From NCBI GenBank assembly GCA_964519585.1, contig CAZFIO010000040.1, positions 1 to 14,413 of the forward strand: 14,413 bases of DNA, read 5' to 3'. Positions 7,050 to 13,400 of this stretch are shown here, piece by piece (positions within the stretch are counted from its first letter, which is position 1; every line of letters begins with the position of its first letter). The DNA comes from CAZFIO01 sp964519585. Lineage in GTDB: Bacteria > Bacillota > Clostridia > Tissierellales > Tissierellaceae. The notes beneath the pieces are model-generated. The model was not told where the DNA came from, did not search any database, and was given only the letters and a program-made list of their open reading frames with translations. The translations under genes were made by a program, and so were the position numbers.

Positions 7050-7952
7050 CTATATTATTCCCCTAATTTCTTCCAGGGACTTAATCCCTTGCTGGTCCAT
7101 AAATTCCTTTATACCTTCTATAATATCTAAAGCAATATCCTGTTTAACAAAATTCCCACTACCAACCTGTATTGCACTAGCCCCTGCCATTATAAATTCT
7201 ATAGCATCCTTAGCAGACATAATCCCCCCCAGTCCAATTACAGGTACATTGACTGTTTTGCATACTTCATATACCATTCTTAGGGCAATGGGTTTAATAC
7301 AAGGTCCTGATAAACCAGCAGTTATATTATTAAAAACTGGTTTTCTAGCATATATATCAAGAGCCAGAGCATTGAAAGTATTTACCAGGGACAGACCATC
7401 AGCCCCTGCTTCTACACAGGCAGCAGCCATGTCTTTAATGTTTTCAGCATTGGGTGATAGTTTAACTACCACTGGCTTATTTGATATATCCTTGACTGCT
7501 TTTACTACTTCATAGGCAGGGTCACATTTGATACCAAAGGCCATCCCACCCTCTTTTATATTTGGACATGAAATATTTAGTTCTATTATATCTATATTTG
7601 TATCATTTAATAGTCTAGTACCTTCCACATAGTCTTCAACTGTCCCTCCACCTAAGTTGGCAAGTATAACTGTATCCTTGCTTTTCATAAATGGGAGTTC
7701 TTCATCTATAAAACCTTGAACCCCTGGGTTTTGTAGCCCTATGCTATTCATTATCCCTGATGGAGTTTCATAAATCCTTATTCCCCTGTTGCCATCTCTT
7801 TTTTCTAGGGTTAGACCCTTGGAAGAAATTCCGCCTAGTTTCTCTATAGGATAAAATTCCTCCATTTCTCTACCAAATCCAAAGGTCCCCGAGGCAGCTA
7901 TTACTGGGTTTTTGAATTCAATCCCACATATGTTGATTTTTAATTTATTCAT
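7050..7952 (-). CDS. pyrD: Dihydroorotate dehydrogenase, class 1B catalytic subunit
   Basis: PyrD oxidises dihydroorotate to orotate with FMN and passes electrons to PyrK. The 300-residue product shows the class 1 signatures: GLQNPGV at 72-78, NISCPN at 126-131 with the catalytic Cys129 typical of class 1 (class 2 uses Ser), KLSPN with FMN-binding Lys164, GLSGPCIKP at 213-221, and the phosphate-site segment MAGASAIQVGSGNF. With pyrK directly upstream, it is the NAD-dependent 1B type rather than the fumarate-dependent 1A. The ATG at 7952 overlaps the pyrK end by 8 bases and has AGGAGG 9 bases upstream. A TTG one codon earlier (7955) sits at the more usual 6-base spacing and may be the true start. 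Cytoplasmic heterotetramer with PyrK by family knowledge. Confidence 0.97.
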   Translation of the reverse strand: MNKLKINICGIEFKNPVIAASGTFGFGREMEEFYPIEKLGGISSKGLTLEKRDGNRGIRIYETPSGIMNSIGLQNPGVQGFIDEELPFMKSKDTVILANLGGGTVEDYVEGTRLLNDTNIDIIELNISCPNIKEGGMAFGIKCDPAYEVVKAVKDISNKPVVVKLSPNAENIKDMAAACVEAGADGLSLVNTFNALALDIYARKPVFNNITAGLSGPCIKPIALRMVYEVCKTVNVPVIGLGGIMSAKDAIEFIMAGASAIQVGSGNFVKQDIALDIIEGIKEFMDQQGIKSLEEIRGII

Positions 7953-8676
7953 CAAATACTACCTCCTCTGATAAAAATACTGGACCTTCTTTGCAGACCC
8001 TTTCCATTCCCTTGGTTGTTTTGATTGTACATCCTAGACAGGTGCCTACTCCACATCCCATATAGCTTTCCATTGACAAATATACAGGAACTATACCCCT
8101 GCATTTTTCCATGAGAACCTTCAGCATAGGGCTAGGACCACAGGCTATAACTAAATCATAGTGATGGGGGTTAAATATATCTATTATATATCCTTTATGG
8201 CCTACAGATCCATCTTCAGTAGATATATATATACTTTTTGAATAGGGTAAAAATTTATCCATGAAATAAGGTTGGCTCCTAAAACCGGCATATAAATCTG
8301 ACCTAGCTTCTAAGGATTTGGCTAGATAGTACATGGGTGCAAGACCTATACCACCTGATACAAGTCCTATTCTTCCTTCTATTTTAAAATCAAACCCATT
8401 GCCTAGGGGACCTAGCAGGCTAAGCTTATCTCCCTTTTTTAATTGGGAGATTATATGAGTTCCTCTACCTCGAACCTCGTACAAGAAGGTAATTGCTCCT
8501 TCTTGCAGATCAGCAATACTTATAGGTCTTGCCAAAAATGGATCTAAACCATTCCAGCCCCTAAGCATATAAAATTGTCCCGGTATACCCTTAAAATCTC
8601 CCTCTAAAACTATTTCAAATATATTTGGGCTTATTTCAACATTACTTGCTATAATCCCATCCTTGTAGCTTTTCAA
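7945..8676 (-). CDS. pyrK: Dihydroorotate dehydrogenase electron transfer subunit (FAD, 2Fe-2S)
   Basis: PyrK carries electrons from PyrD-bound FMN through a 2Fe-2S cluster and FAD to NAD. The 243-residue product has the FAD-binding RPIS motif at 50-53, the NAD-binding-type GGIGLAP at 108-114, ACGPSPML near 178-185, and the C-terminal cluster ligands in a C-x4-C-x2-C-x11-C pattern (Cys208, 213, 216, 228), as in PyrK. The start codon is TTG at 8676 with a diffuse AAGGGG site about 9 bases upstream; no ATG is available before the conserved N-terminal strand. It lies 27 bases after pyrF and overlaps pyrD, consistent with equal production of the two subunits. Confidence 0.96.
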   Translation of the reverse strand: MKSYKDGIIASNVEISPNIFEIVLEGDFKGIPGQFYMLRGWNGLDPFLARPISIADLQEGAITFLYEVRGRGTHIISQLKKGDKLSLLGPLGNGFDFKIEGRIGLVSGGIGLAPMYYLAKSLEARSDLYAGFRSQPYFMDKFLPYSKSIYISTEDGSVGHKGYIIDIFNPHHYDLVIACGPSPMLKVLMEKCRGIVPVYLSMESYMGCGVGTCLGCTIKTTKGMERVCKEGPVFLSEEVVFDE

Positions 8677-8703
8677 TTCTCCATCCCCTTTAGATTACTC
8701 ATC

Positions 8704-9558
8704 TTATTCACCCTTGATATCCTCTAGCATATCTAGAACTGCTTTTCTTGTATATTCCTTAAATTTTTCTTCCCCATCTTCATATTTTTTATAGGCTGTA
8801 ATTATTCCTCTAGAGGAATTAACTACCCCCCCATTCCCCTTATTAAGGTATAGACTTACATCCTCCCCCCTAGCCCCCTGGGCTCCGTAGCCAGGAATTA
8901 AGAAAAACATATTTTTATATCTTTCTCTTATTTCGCTTGCCTCATCTCTATGAGTTCCACCTACTACTGCCCCTATAGGGGAATATCCATTTGTGCCTAG
9001 ATATTTACTTCCCAATTCTTCTAACTTATCCCCTACATGGTAGTAGACTTTTTTATTATTTGATTCTAAATACTCTATATCCTTAGCCCCAGGATTAGAA
9101 GTTCTAAGGAGTACAAATACCCCCTTTTCTCCTCCTTCTATATAGTCTAGGTAGGGTGTTATGCTGTCATATCCCATATAAGGGTTGAGGGTAATAAAGT
9201 CCACTTCAAAATCCCCTTGAAAGTGTGCCCTAGCATACATCTTAGCTGTTGATGCTATATCTCCCCTTTTTACATCACCTATAGATAGAAGATTTTTAGA
9301 CCTTAAATATTCCAGTGTTGCTTTATAGGCCATAAGCCCTCTTATTCCATAGGCTTCATAGTAGGCTATCTGTGGTTTGTAAATAGCCACTAAATCTTCT
9401 GTTGAGTCAATAATTTCCTTATTATATTGAAAGATTATCTTTTCTATATCCTGATATTTGTCCTTAATATTATTAGGTATATGGTCCAAGCTGGAATCTA
9501 GACCAAGGCATACAGGCCCTTTTTTTTCAACTAGCTTATACAATTTATCTATAATCAA
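8704..9558 (-). CDS. pyrF: Orotidine 5'-phosphate decarboxylase, PyrF type 2
   Basis: PyrF decarboxylates OMP to UMP, the final step of the pathway. The 284-residue product is of the longer type 2 subfamily. It has CLGLDSS at 17-23, a YKPQ segment with Lys61, and the catalytic GDVKRGDIASTA at 94-105, where Asp95, Lys97 and Asp100 form the charged network. The GAVVGGTHRDEA and IPGYGAQGA segments form the phosphate and closing loops. The start is TTG at 9558, preceded by GGGGAGGG at 6-base spacing. No in-frame ATG lies near, so the TTG is well supported. The pyrC stop is 17 bases upstream. Confidence 0.96.
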   Translation of the reverse strand: MIIDKLYKLVEKKGPVCLGLDSSLDHIPNNIKDKYQDIEKIIFQYNKEIIDSTEDLVAIYKPQIAYYEAYGIRGLMAYKATLEYLRSKNLLSIGDVKRGDIASTAKMYARAHFQGDFEVDFITLNPYMGYDSITPYLDYIEGGEKGVFVLLRTSNPGAKDIEYLESNNKKVYYHVGDKLEELGSKYLGTNGYSPIGAVVGGTHRDEASEIRERYKNMFFLIPGYGAQGARGEDVSLYLNKGNGGVVNSSRGIITAYKKYEDGEEKFKEYTRKAVLDMLEDIKGE

Positions 9559-9575
9559 TCCTATCCCTCCCCTAT

Positions 9576-10766
9576 TTAAATCTCCCCAGAATATTTTATT
9601 AGACCAGCTTTTATTGTTGTATGAATCTGACCATAAAATTCCATTCCTTCAAAAGGAGTATTTTTTGATTTTGAAAGAAAAGTACTGGTATCCACTTTTA
9701 TTTGTTTTTCTGTATCCAAAAGAACTAGGTCAGCATCATAGCCCTTTCTAATTCTTCCCTTTTTTACACCCATAATCTCCCCTGGTTTCCCAGACATTAG
9801 TTGTGATAGTCTTTTCATATCAATGTGTCCAGCCCTTACCAAGGATGTATAGGCTACTGAAAAGGCCGTTTCTAGACCAATAAATCCAGGTGCCCCCTTG
9901 TTCTTGTCTTCCTTTGAATGAGGTGCATGATCAGTTCCTATAGCATCTACTGTTCCATCTACAATTCCCCTTATAATTTCTTTGGTATCTTCCTCTCTCC
10001 TAATAGGTGGGTTTACCTTGATATCCAAATCCCACAAGGCTATATGATGTGGAGTTACATCACATGTTAGATATTTATTACCCCTTGCCTTAGATTTCCT
10101 AACTTCCATGATTGCCTCTTTTGTACTAACATGGGTCAGATGTAGTTTGCTCTCCAAGCTTTCAGAAAGATAAATATCCCTGAGGCTTATAATATTCTCA
10201 GATATTCTATAATCAATTGGAGTTATATCTTCATCCTCTGCATGGGATAGGACTATCCAGTCTCTTTCTTTAGCTTTTAACATGGCATTATGCATGACTA
10301 TATTTGACTTAATTCCCTTTCCATCATCAGTGATAATTTTTACCTTATCATCTATAAAATCTAGATGGTCTAAGCTTTCACCATCAAAGTCCCTTGTAAT
10401 AGATACACATTGGTGAATATCTACTAGGTCTAGTTCTTTGGACCTGTCCAAAACATATTCCACTGTCTCCATTGAAGAGCAAATAGGATTTGTATTACCC
10501 ATCAGGTTTACCATGGTATATCCACCTTTCAATGCAGTTAGGCCTCCTGTTTGTAGGTCTTCCTTATAGGTGTGGCCTGGGTCTCTAAAATGTGCATGTA
10601 TATCTATAAAGGCAGGCATTAAGGTAAGTCCATCCCCTTGAATATATTGGCAATCATAATCCAAACATACCCCATAGTCATAGATTTCCCCATCTTTAAT
10701 ATATAGGTCGCCAATAAAGTCTTGGTCCATATCAACCATTCTTACATTTTTTATTAATAATTCCAT
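9576..10766 (-). CDS. pyrC: Dihydroorotase, class I
   Basis: PyrC closes N-carbamoyl-aspartate to dihydroorotate, a zinc-dependent reaction of the amidohydrolase family. The 396-residue product has the HAHFRDPG metal motif (His57, His59), the loop acid in ITDDGKG (Asp147/148), further metal ligands His175 (LSHAED) and His212 (THVST), and the catalytic Asp279 in TDHAPHS. It is slightly shorter than many class I enzymes (about 425 residues), but no motif is missing. I chose the ATG at 10766, which lies 6 bases after GGAGGG. An in-frame ATG at 10781 overlaps that ribosome site and is less likely. Only two bases separate it from the pyrI stop, suggesting coupling. Confidence 0.96.
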   Translation of the reverse strand: MELLIKNVRMVDMDQDFIGDLYIKDGEIYDYGVCLDYDCQYIQGDGLTLMPAFIDIHAHFRDPGHTYKEDLQTGGLTALKGGYTMVNLMGNTNPICSSMETVEYVLDRSKELDLVDIHQCVSITRDFDGESLDHLDFIDDKVKIITDDGKGIKSNIVMHNAMLKAKERDWIVLSHAEDEDITPIDYRISENIISLRDIYLSESLESKLHLTHVSTKEAIMEVRKSKARGNKYLTCDVTPHHIALWDLDIKVNPPIRREEDTKEIIRGIVDGTVDAIGTDHAPHSKEDKNKGAPGFIGLETAFSVAYTSLVRAGHIDMKRLSQLMSGKPGEIMGVKKGRIRKGYDADLVLLDTEKQIKVDTSTFLSKSKNTPFEGMEFYGQIHTTIKAGLIKYSGEI

Positions 10767-10768
10767 GC

Positions 10769-11200
10769 TTATCCCTCCCATGAATATATATGATCACAAT
10801 AATCACATTTATAGACCCCGTTTTCAGCATCTATAAGTACAAATTTATGTTGAATATTCCTTTCATCTGAGCTAATACACCTTGGATTTTTGCATTGAAT
10901 TATATCCCTAACTTCCTTTGGTAGGGATAAATTAATCTTTTCAGTTATTATTTCATTTTCTATAATATTGACTGTTATATTAGGGTCAATAAATCCCAGC
11001 ATAGCCAAATCAATATCAATTTCATTTTCGATTTTGATTATATCCTTTCTACCAAATTTTTGACTAGAGGCATTCATAATCAAGGCCACAGTAAAGTCAG
11101 CATCAGCTAATTTTAAATAGTCAAATACCTTAAGCCCCCAACCTGGTTTTATATGATCTATCACTATTCCCTGAATAATACTATTAATATTTAGCATCAT
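10769..11200 (-). CDS. pyrI: Aspartate carbamoyltransferase regulatory subunit
   Basis: PyrI binds nucleotide effectors and joins PyrB trimers into the allosteric holoenzyme. The 143-residue product has the N-terminal nucleotide-binding domain (IIQGIVIDHIKPGWGLKV) and the C-terminal zinc domain with CKNPRCIS (Cys103, Cys108) and CDYC (Cys132, Cys135), the four-cysteine pattern that contacts PyrB. PyrI is missing in Bacillus but common in clostridia, so the aspartate carbamoyltransferase here is probably nucleotide-regulated. Two consecutive ATG codons open the frame. The first has GGGGG 6 bases upstream and overlaps the pyrB end by 17 bases. Confidence 0.96.
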   Translation of the reverse strand: MMLNINSIIQGIVIDHIKPGWGLKVFDYLKLADADFTVALIMNASSQKFGRKDIIKIENEIDIDLAMLGFIDPNITVNIIENEIITEKINLSLPKEVRDIIQCKNPRCISSDERNIQHKFVLIDAENGVYKCDYCDHIYSWEG

Positions 11201-12119
11201 AGTCTACCCCCAGCAATTTAATAATCAGAGCCATCCTTACATACATACCATTCTTTGTTTGTTTGAAGTAATAGGCCCTAGGATCACTATCAACCTCCAT
11301 ACTTATTTCATTAACCCTTGGAAGGGGATGGAGGATACTTAAGTCTGTCTTTGCTTTTTCCAGCTTTTTAAGGTCCAGTATATAACTATCCTTTAGCCTA
11401 ATATAATCTGCCTCGTTAAAAAATCTTTCTTTTTGTACCCTAGTCATATAGAGTATATCCAAGTCTCCTATTACATCTTCTAATTTTTCCATTTCTACAT
11501 AATCAATATCCTTATCTTCTACTTCCTTTTTCAGATATTTAGGTATTTGAAGCTCTATTGGTGAAATTAGAACCAATTTTATATTTTCATACCTACTTAT
11601 GGCTTTTATTAGTGAATGAACTGTCCTTCCAAACTTTAAATCCCCACAAAAACCTATGGTTAAGTTTTCTAACCTACCTTTTGATTCCATTATTGTATAC
11701 AGATCTGCTAAGGTTTGAGTTGGGTGTTGGTGTCCACCATCACCTGCATTGATTAAGGGTATCTTGCAGTAATTTGATGCATATTTAGGTGCCCCTTCTT
11801 TTGGATGTCTCATTACAATAATATCTGAATAAGCTTCCACAGTCCTAATGGTATCAGGAAGACTTTCCCCCTTGGAGACAGAACTAGAGCCTGGCTCTGA
11901 GAAACCGATAACTTCTCCACCCAATCTTAACATTGCGGCTTCAAAAGAAAATCTTGTTCTAGTGCTAGGCTCATAAAATAAAGTACCAAGGATTTTTCCA
12001 TTACATAAATTAGTAAAATCCCCTTGCTTTTCTTTTATTAAATTTGTTAAACTGAAAATTTCATCTAATTCTTCCAAGGTGAAATCCATGGGGTCAATCA
12101 AATGTTTGTTTTTTAGCAT
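11184..12119 (-). CDS. pyrB: Aspartate carbamoyltransferase catalytic subunit
   Basis: PyrB condenses carbamoyl phosphate with aspartate, the committed step of pyrimidine synthesis. The 311-residue product has FYEPSTRTR at 48-56 (carbamoyl phosphate binding), SSVSKGES with Lys83 entering the neighbouring active site, GDGGHQHPTQTL at 126-137, MTRVQKERF at 225-233 and HPLPRVNEI at 264-272. These are all the expected catalytic residues. The ATG is preceded by AAAGGAGG at 7-base spacing. It is the first gene of pyrBICFKDE, downstream of the attenuator. The carbamoyl-phosphate synthase genes are not in this window. Confidence 0.97.
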   Translation of the reverse strand: MLKNKHLIDPMDFTLEELDEIFSLTNLIKEKQGDFTNLCNGKILGTLFYEPSTRTRFSFEAAMLRLGGEVIGFSEPGSSSVSKGESLPDTIRTVEAYSDIIVMRHPKEGAPKYASNYCKIPLINAGDGGHQHPTQTLADLYTIMESKGRLENLTIGFCGDLKFGRTVHSLIKAISRYENIKLVLISPIELQIPKYLKKEVEDKDIDYVEMEKLEDVIGDLDILYMTRVQKERFFNEADYIRLKDSYILDLKKLEKAKTDLSILHPLPRVNEISMEVDSDPRAYYFKQTKNGMYVRMALIIKLLGVDYDAKY

Positions 12120-12160
12120 CTTTTTTCCTCCTTTGGTTGTAGAACCTTAAAGGTTTGCGT

Positions 12161-12186
12161 AAAAAAGGCCTTCCATAAAGGAAGGC
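12161..12186 (-). terminator. Attenuator terminator in the pyrB leader
   Basis: On the minus strand GCCTTCC (12186-12180) pairs perfectly with GGAAGGC (12174-12168) around a TTTAT loop, followed by CTTTTTT. It lies 42 bases before the pyrB start, so its formation would stop transcription before the operon. Confidence 0.88.
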
Positions 12187-12208
12187 ATAAATATATCTAT
12201 GCTATCAC

Positions 12209-12243
12209 GCTTTCCTTTCTAATCTCTCGGATTAGTTTAAAGG
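12209..12243 (-). promoter_or_regulatory. PyrR-type anti-antiterminator and antiterminator arm of the pyr attenuator
   Basis: Minus-strand bases 12243-12214 fold as CCTTT, a three-A bulge, CTAAT, loop CCGAGAG, ATTAG and AAAGG. The upper part (AATCC-GAGAG-ATT) closely resembles the PyrR binding loop ARUCCNGNGAGGYU, with one loop base fewer and U:A replacing U:G. The 3' arm AAAGGAAAGC (12218-12209) can instead pair with GCCTTCCTTT (12186-12177) in the terminator, with a single mismatch. PyrR with UMP would hold the first hairpin and let the terminator form. Without it the antiterminator wins. The RNA logic is seen in the sequence; PyrR as the regulator is inferred from family knowledge, and no pyrR gene lies in the window. 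Confidence 0.72.
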
Positions 12244-12262
12244 TATTTATTCCCCTTCAAAA

Positions 12263-12289
12263 ATGCGTTAAGGACCGTCCCCAGCGCAT
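12263..12289. repeat. REP-like imperfect palindrome with a GGGGACGG core
   Basis: A 27-base element has perfect 5-base ends ATGCG and CGCAT, and an inner GGGGA/TCCTT-type stem with CGG at the turn when read on the minus strand. The core GGGGACGGTCC resembles short dispersed repeats in many clostridial genomes that are thought to be mobilised by REP-associated tyrosine transposases. On the minus strand it is followed by five T residues, so it could act as a weak extra terminator. Only one copy is seen here. Confidence 0.5.
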
Positions 12290-12315
12290 CAGGTTTGGGA
12301 AATTTATCTTCCCTT

Positions 12316-12344
12316 AAACTATCATATAGATTATACCGTGTCAA
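12316..12344 (-). promoter_or_regulatory. Probable sigma-A promoter of the pyr operon
   Basis: A perfect TTGACA (12344-12339, minus strand) is followed after 17 bases by TAGTTT (12321-12316), which has an upstream TG that could make it an extended -10. A TATAAT within the spacer is too close to the -35 to use it. Transcription would start near 12309, giving a leader of about 190 bases. Confidence 0.55.
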
Positions 12345-12372
12345 GATTTACGGAAGATTTTTCTTTTCTTTT

Positions 12373-12828
12373 TTATATTCTCTCTCCACATGATTTGCAG
12401 AATTTTGAATCCTCATCATTTAATTCATTACAAGATCTACATCTTATTTTTATGACTTCCTTACCTTCCTTCTTCTCTCCTTTTATCTTACTCAGGTCTA
12501 TGTTTTCCATTGCATCATTAATCATACCACCTGCTGCTGAGGTAAAAGGTTTTAGGTCATCCCTTGCCTTTTCAGGATCCAATATAAGTCCAGAACCAGC
12601 AGCACCCTTGGCACCTATATTCATTAAAACTCCACCTACCATTATGCATATCATTCCTATTAATGCAACCTTAAAAAAACTAGGCATACCCATATCCATG
12701 CCAAAACCCAGATCCATACCACTTGCCCCTATAAAAAATGAGGACATAAATAGAACAACGCCCAGTACGGTTAATCCCAAGCCCAGATAGTAAATTGATT
12801 TTCTTTCATTTGAAATTTTATTTGACAT
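12373..12828 (-). CDS. Two-helix membrane protein with C-terminal zinc ribbon
   Basis: This 151-residue protein is of unknown function. Residues about 13-33 and 53-73 are hydrophobic and should cross the membrane as a hairpin, joined by a Gly- and Met-rich linker (MDLGFGMDMGM). A cytoplasmic-type charged region follows at 84-125. The C-terminus is a zinc ribbon with Cys130-x2-Cys133 and Cys144-x2-Cys147. The ATG has a very strong GGAGGTGG ribosome site. An opposite-strand frame covers the same bases but lacks such support. No clear terminator separates it from the pyr promoter 29 bases downstream, so some read-through into the pyr leader is possible; the attenuator would then act on it too. 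Likely expressed from the extended -10 near 12930. Confidence 0.75.
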   Translation of the reverse strand: MSNKISNERKSIYYLGLGLTVLGVVLFMSSFFIGASGMDLGFGMDMGMPSFFKVALIGMICIMVGGVLMNIGAKGAAGSGLILDPEKARDDLKPFTSAAGGMINDAMENIDLSKIKGEKKEGKEVIKIRCRSCNELNDEDSKFCKSCGERI

Positions 12829-12926
12829 TTCAATCCACCTCCGCTAGTGTAATATTAATTGTTTTAATTTAACTATTAAGTAATCTAATTTAAATTCTTT
12901 GTACTCTTATTAGCATGCCTACATAT

Positions 12927-12935
12927 ATTATATCA
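12927..12935 (-). promoter_or_regulatory. Possible extended -10 promoter of the zinc-ribbon membrane protein gene
   Basis: TGATATAAT on the minus strand (12935-12927) is a perfect extended -10, 98 bases before the start codon. No convincing -35 is seen at 17-base spacing. The surrounding 12829-12998 region is very AT-rich and shows no other feature. Confidence 0.4.
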
Positions 12936-12998
12936 TCAAAGTATTCTGCAAGATATAAAATTATTTAAAAAATTTTATAAAAATTATTTAAATAACAC

Positions 12999-13030
12999 TT
13001 GACATTTGAAATTTAAAGTAATAATATAAT
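12999..13030 (+). promoter_or_regulatory. Sigma-A promoter of the T-box operon
   Basis: A perfect TTGACA at 12999-13004 is followed at 17-base spacing by TAATAT (13022-13027). A perfect TATAAT at 13025-13030 lies 20 bases away. Either gives a transcript starting just ahead of the T-box stem I at 13046. Confidence 0.75.
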
Positions 13031-13045
13031 AAGCAATATAAAAAA

Positions 13046-13321
13046 TGCTCTGATGGAGAGAAAGATATCTAGACTTATTTACAGAGAGTTGGACTAGGTG
13101 AAAGCCAATATTAAGAAGATATGTAATATTCACTCCTAAGCAGATTTGTTTAACGAATATTCAAGTAGACGAATCCGAAAGCCCATCGTTACAGGGGATA
13201 AGACTGTTAGGTCTGATTGAGTGATGACTTGTGTCATAATTAGGGTGGTACCACGGATATAATCTTTCGTCCCTATGAATATAGCTAGAAGCTGTGTTTA
13301 TAGGAACGGAAGATTTTTTTT
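13046..13321 (+). promoter_or_regulatory. T-box riboswitch (tRNA-responsive leader)
   Basis: The canonical T-box AGGGTGGTACCACGG is at 13242-13256. Stem I closes with TGCT..GGAG (from 13046) against CTCC..AGCA (to about 13142), and the next helix is ATATCT against AGATAT (13117-13122). The conserved AGAGAG is at 13083-13088 and the distal GGTGAAAGCC at 13097-13106. The specifier loop 3' side reads GTAATATTCA. With the usual codon-then-A register, the specifier is TTC at 13129-13131 (Phe); ATT (Ile) one base earlier is an alternative. The antiterminator bulge TGGT (N = T at 13249) would pair with a tRNA ending ACCA, so discriminator A. This fits Phe, Ile or Tyr tRNA and not bacterial tRNA-Trp (G73). 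It controls the transporter gene downstream. Confidence 0.93.
13262..13321 (+). terminator. T-box intrinsic terminator
   Basis: ATCTTTCGTCCCTAT (13262-13276) pairs with ATAGGAACGGAAGAT (13300-13314), with one G-U pair and one C-A mismatch, followed by a run of eight T residues ending at 13321. The 5' arm includes the CGTCCCT that pairs with the T-box in the competing antiterminator. Confidence 0.92.
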
Positions 13322-13400
13322 ATCCCTCTTATTTACACCTCTAGATAGCAAGATCTCTATCTCGATTCTGACTTAAAGAAAATTTTGAGGAGGATGTAAA

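Noticed and set aside
9458..9751. A 97-codon plus-strand frame across the pyrF/pyrC junction
   Set aside because: Antisense to two certain genes, with no recognisable domain.
12255..12289. Possible leader peptide MRWGRSLTHF in the pyr leader (ATG at 12289, minus strand)
   Set aside because: The frame is simply the REP-like palindrome read through. It has no good ribosome site and no pyrimidine-attenuation style run, and a PyrR-type RNA switch already explains the terminator.
12338..12790. A 150-codon open frame on the plus strand
   Set aside because: It lies antisense to the zinc-ribbon membrane protein, which has a strong ribosome site, membrane helices and a four-Cys ribbon. The plus-strand product is low-complexity Pro/Ser-rich with no domain.
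13129..13131. Tryptophan T-box for a trpXYZ system
   Set aside because: No UGG in the specifier loop, and the bulge base U does not fit the G73 of tRNA-Trp. The TGG at 13090-13092 belongs to the distal part of stem I.
13343..13362. AGATAG/CTATCT hairpin between the T-box terminator and the transporter start
   Set aside because: Six AT-rich pairs, no T-run and not placed to hide the ribosome site. Probably chance.
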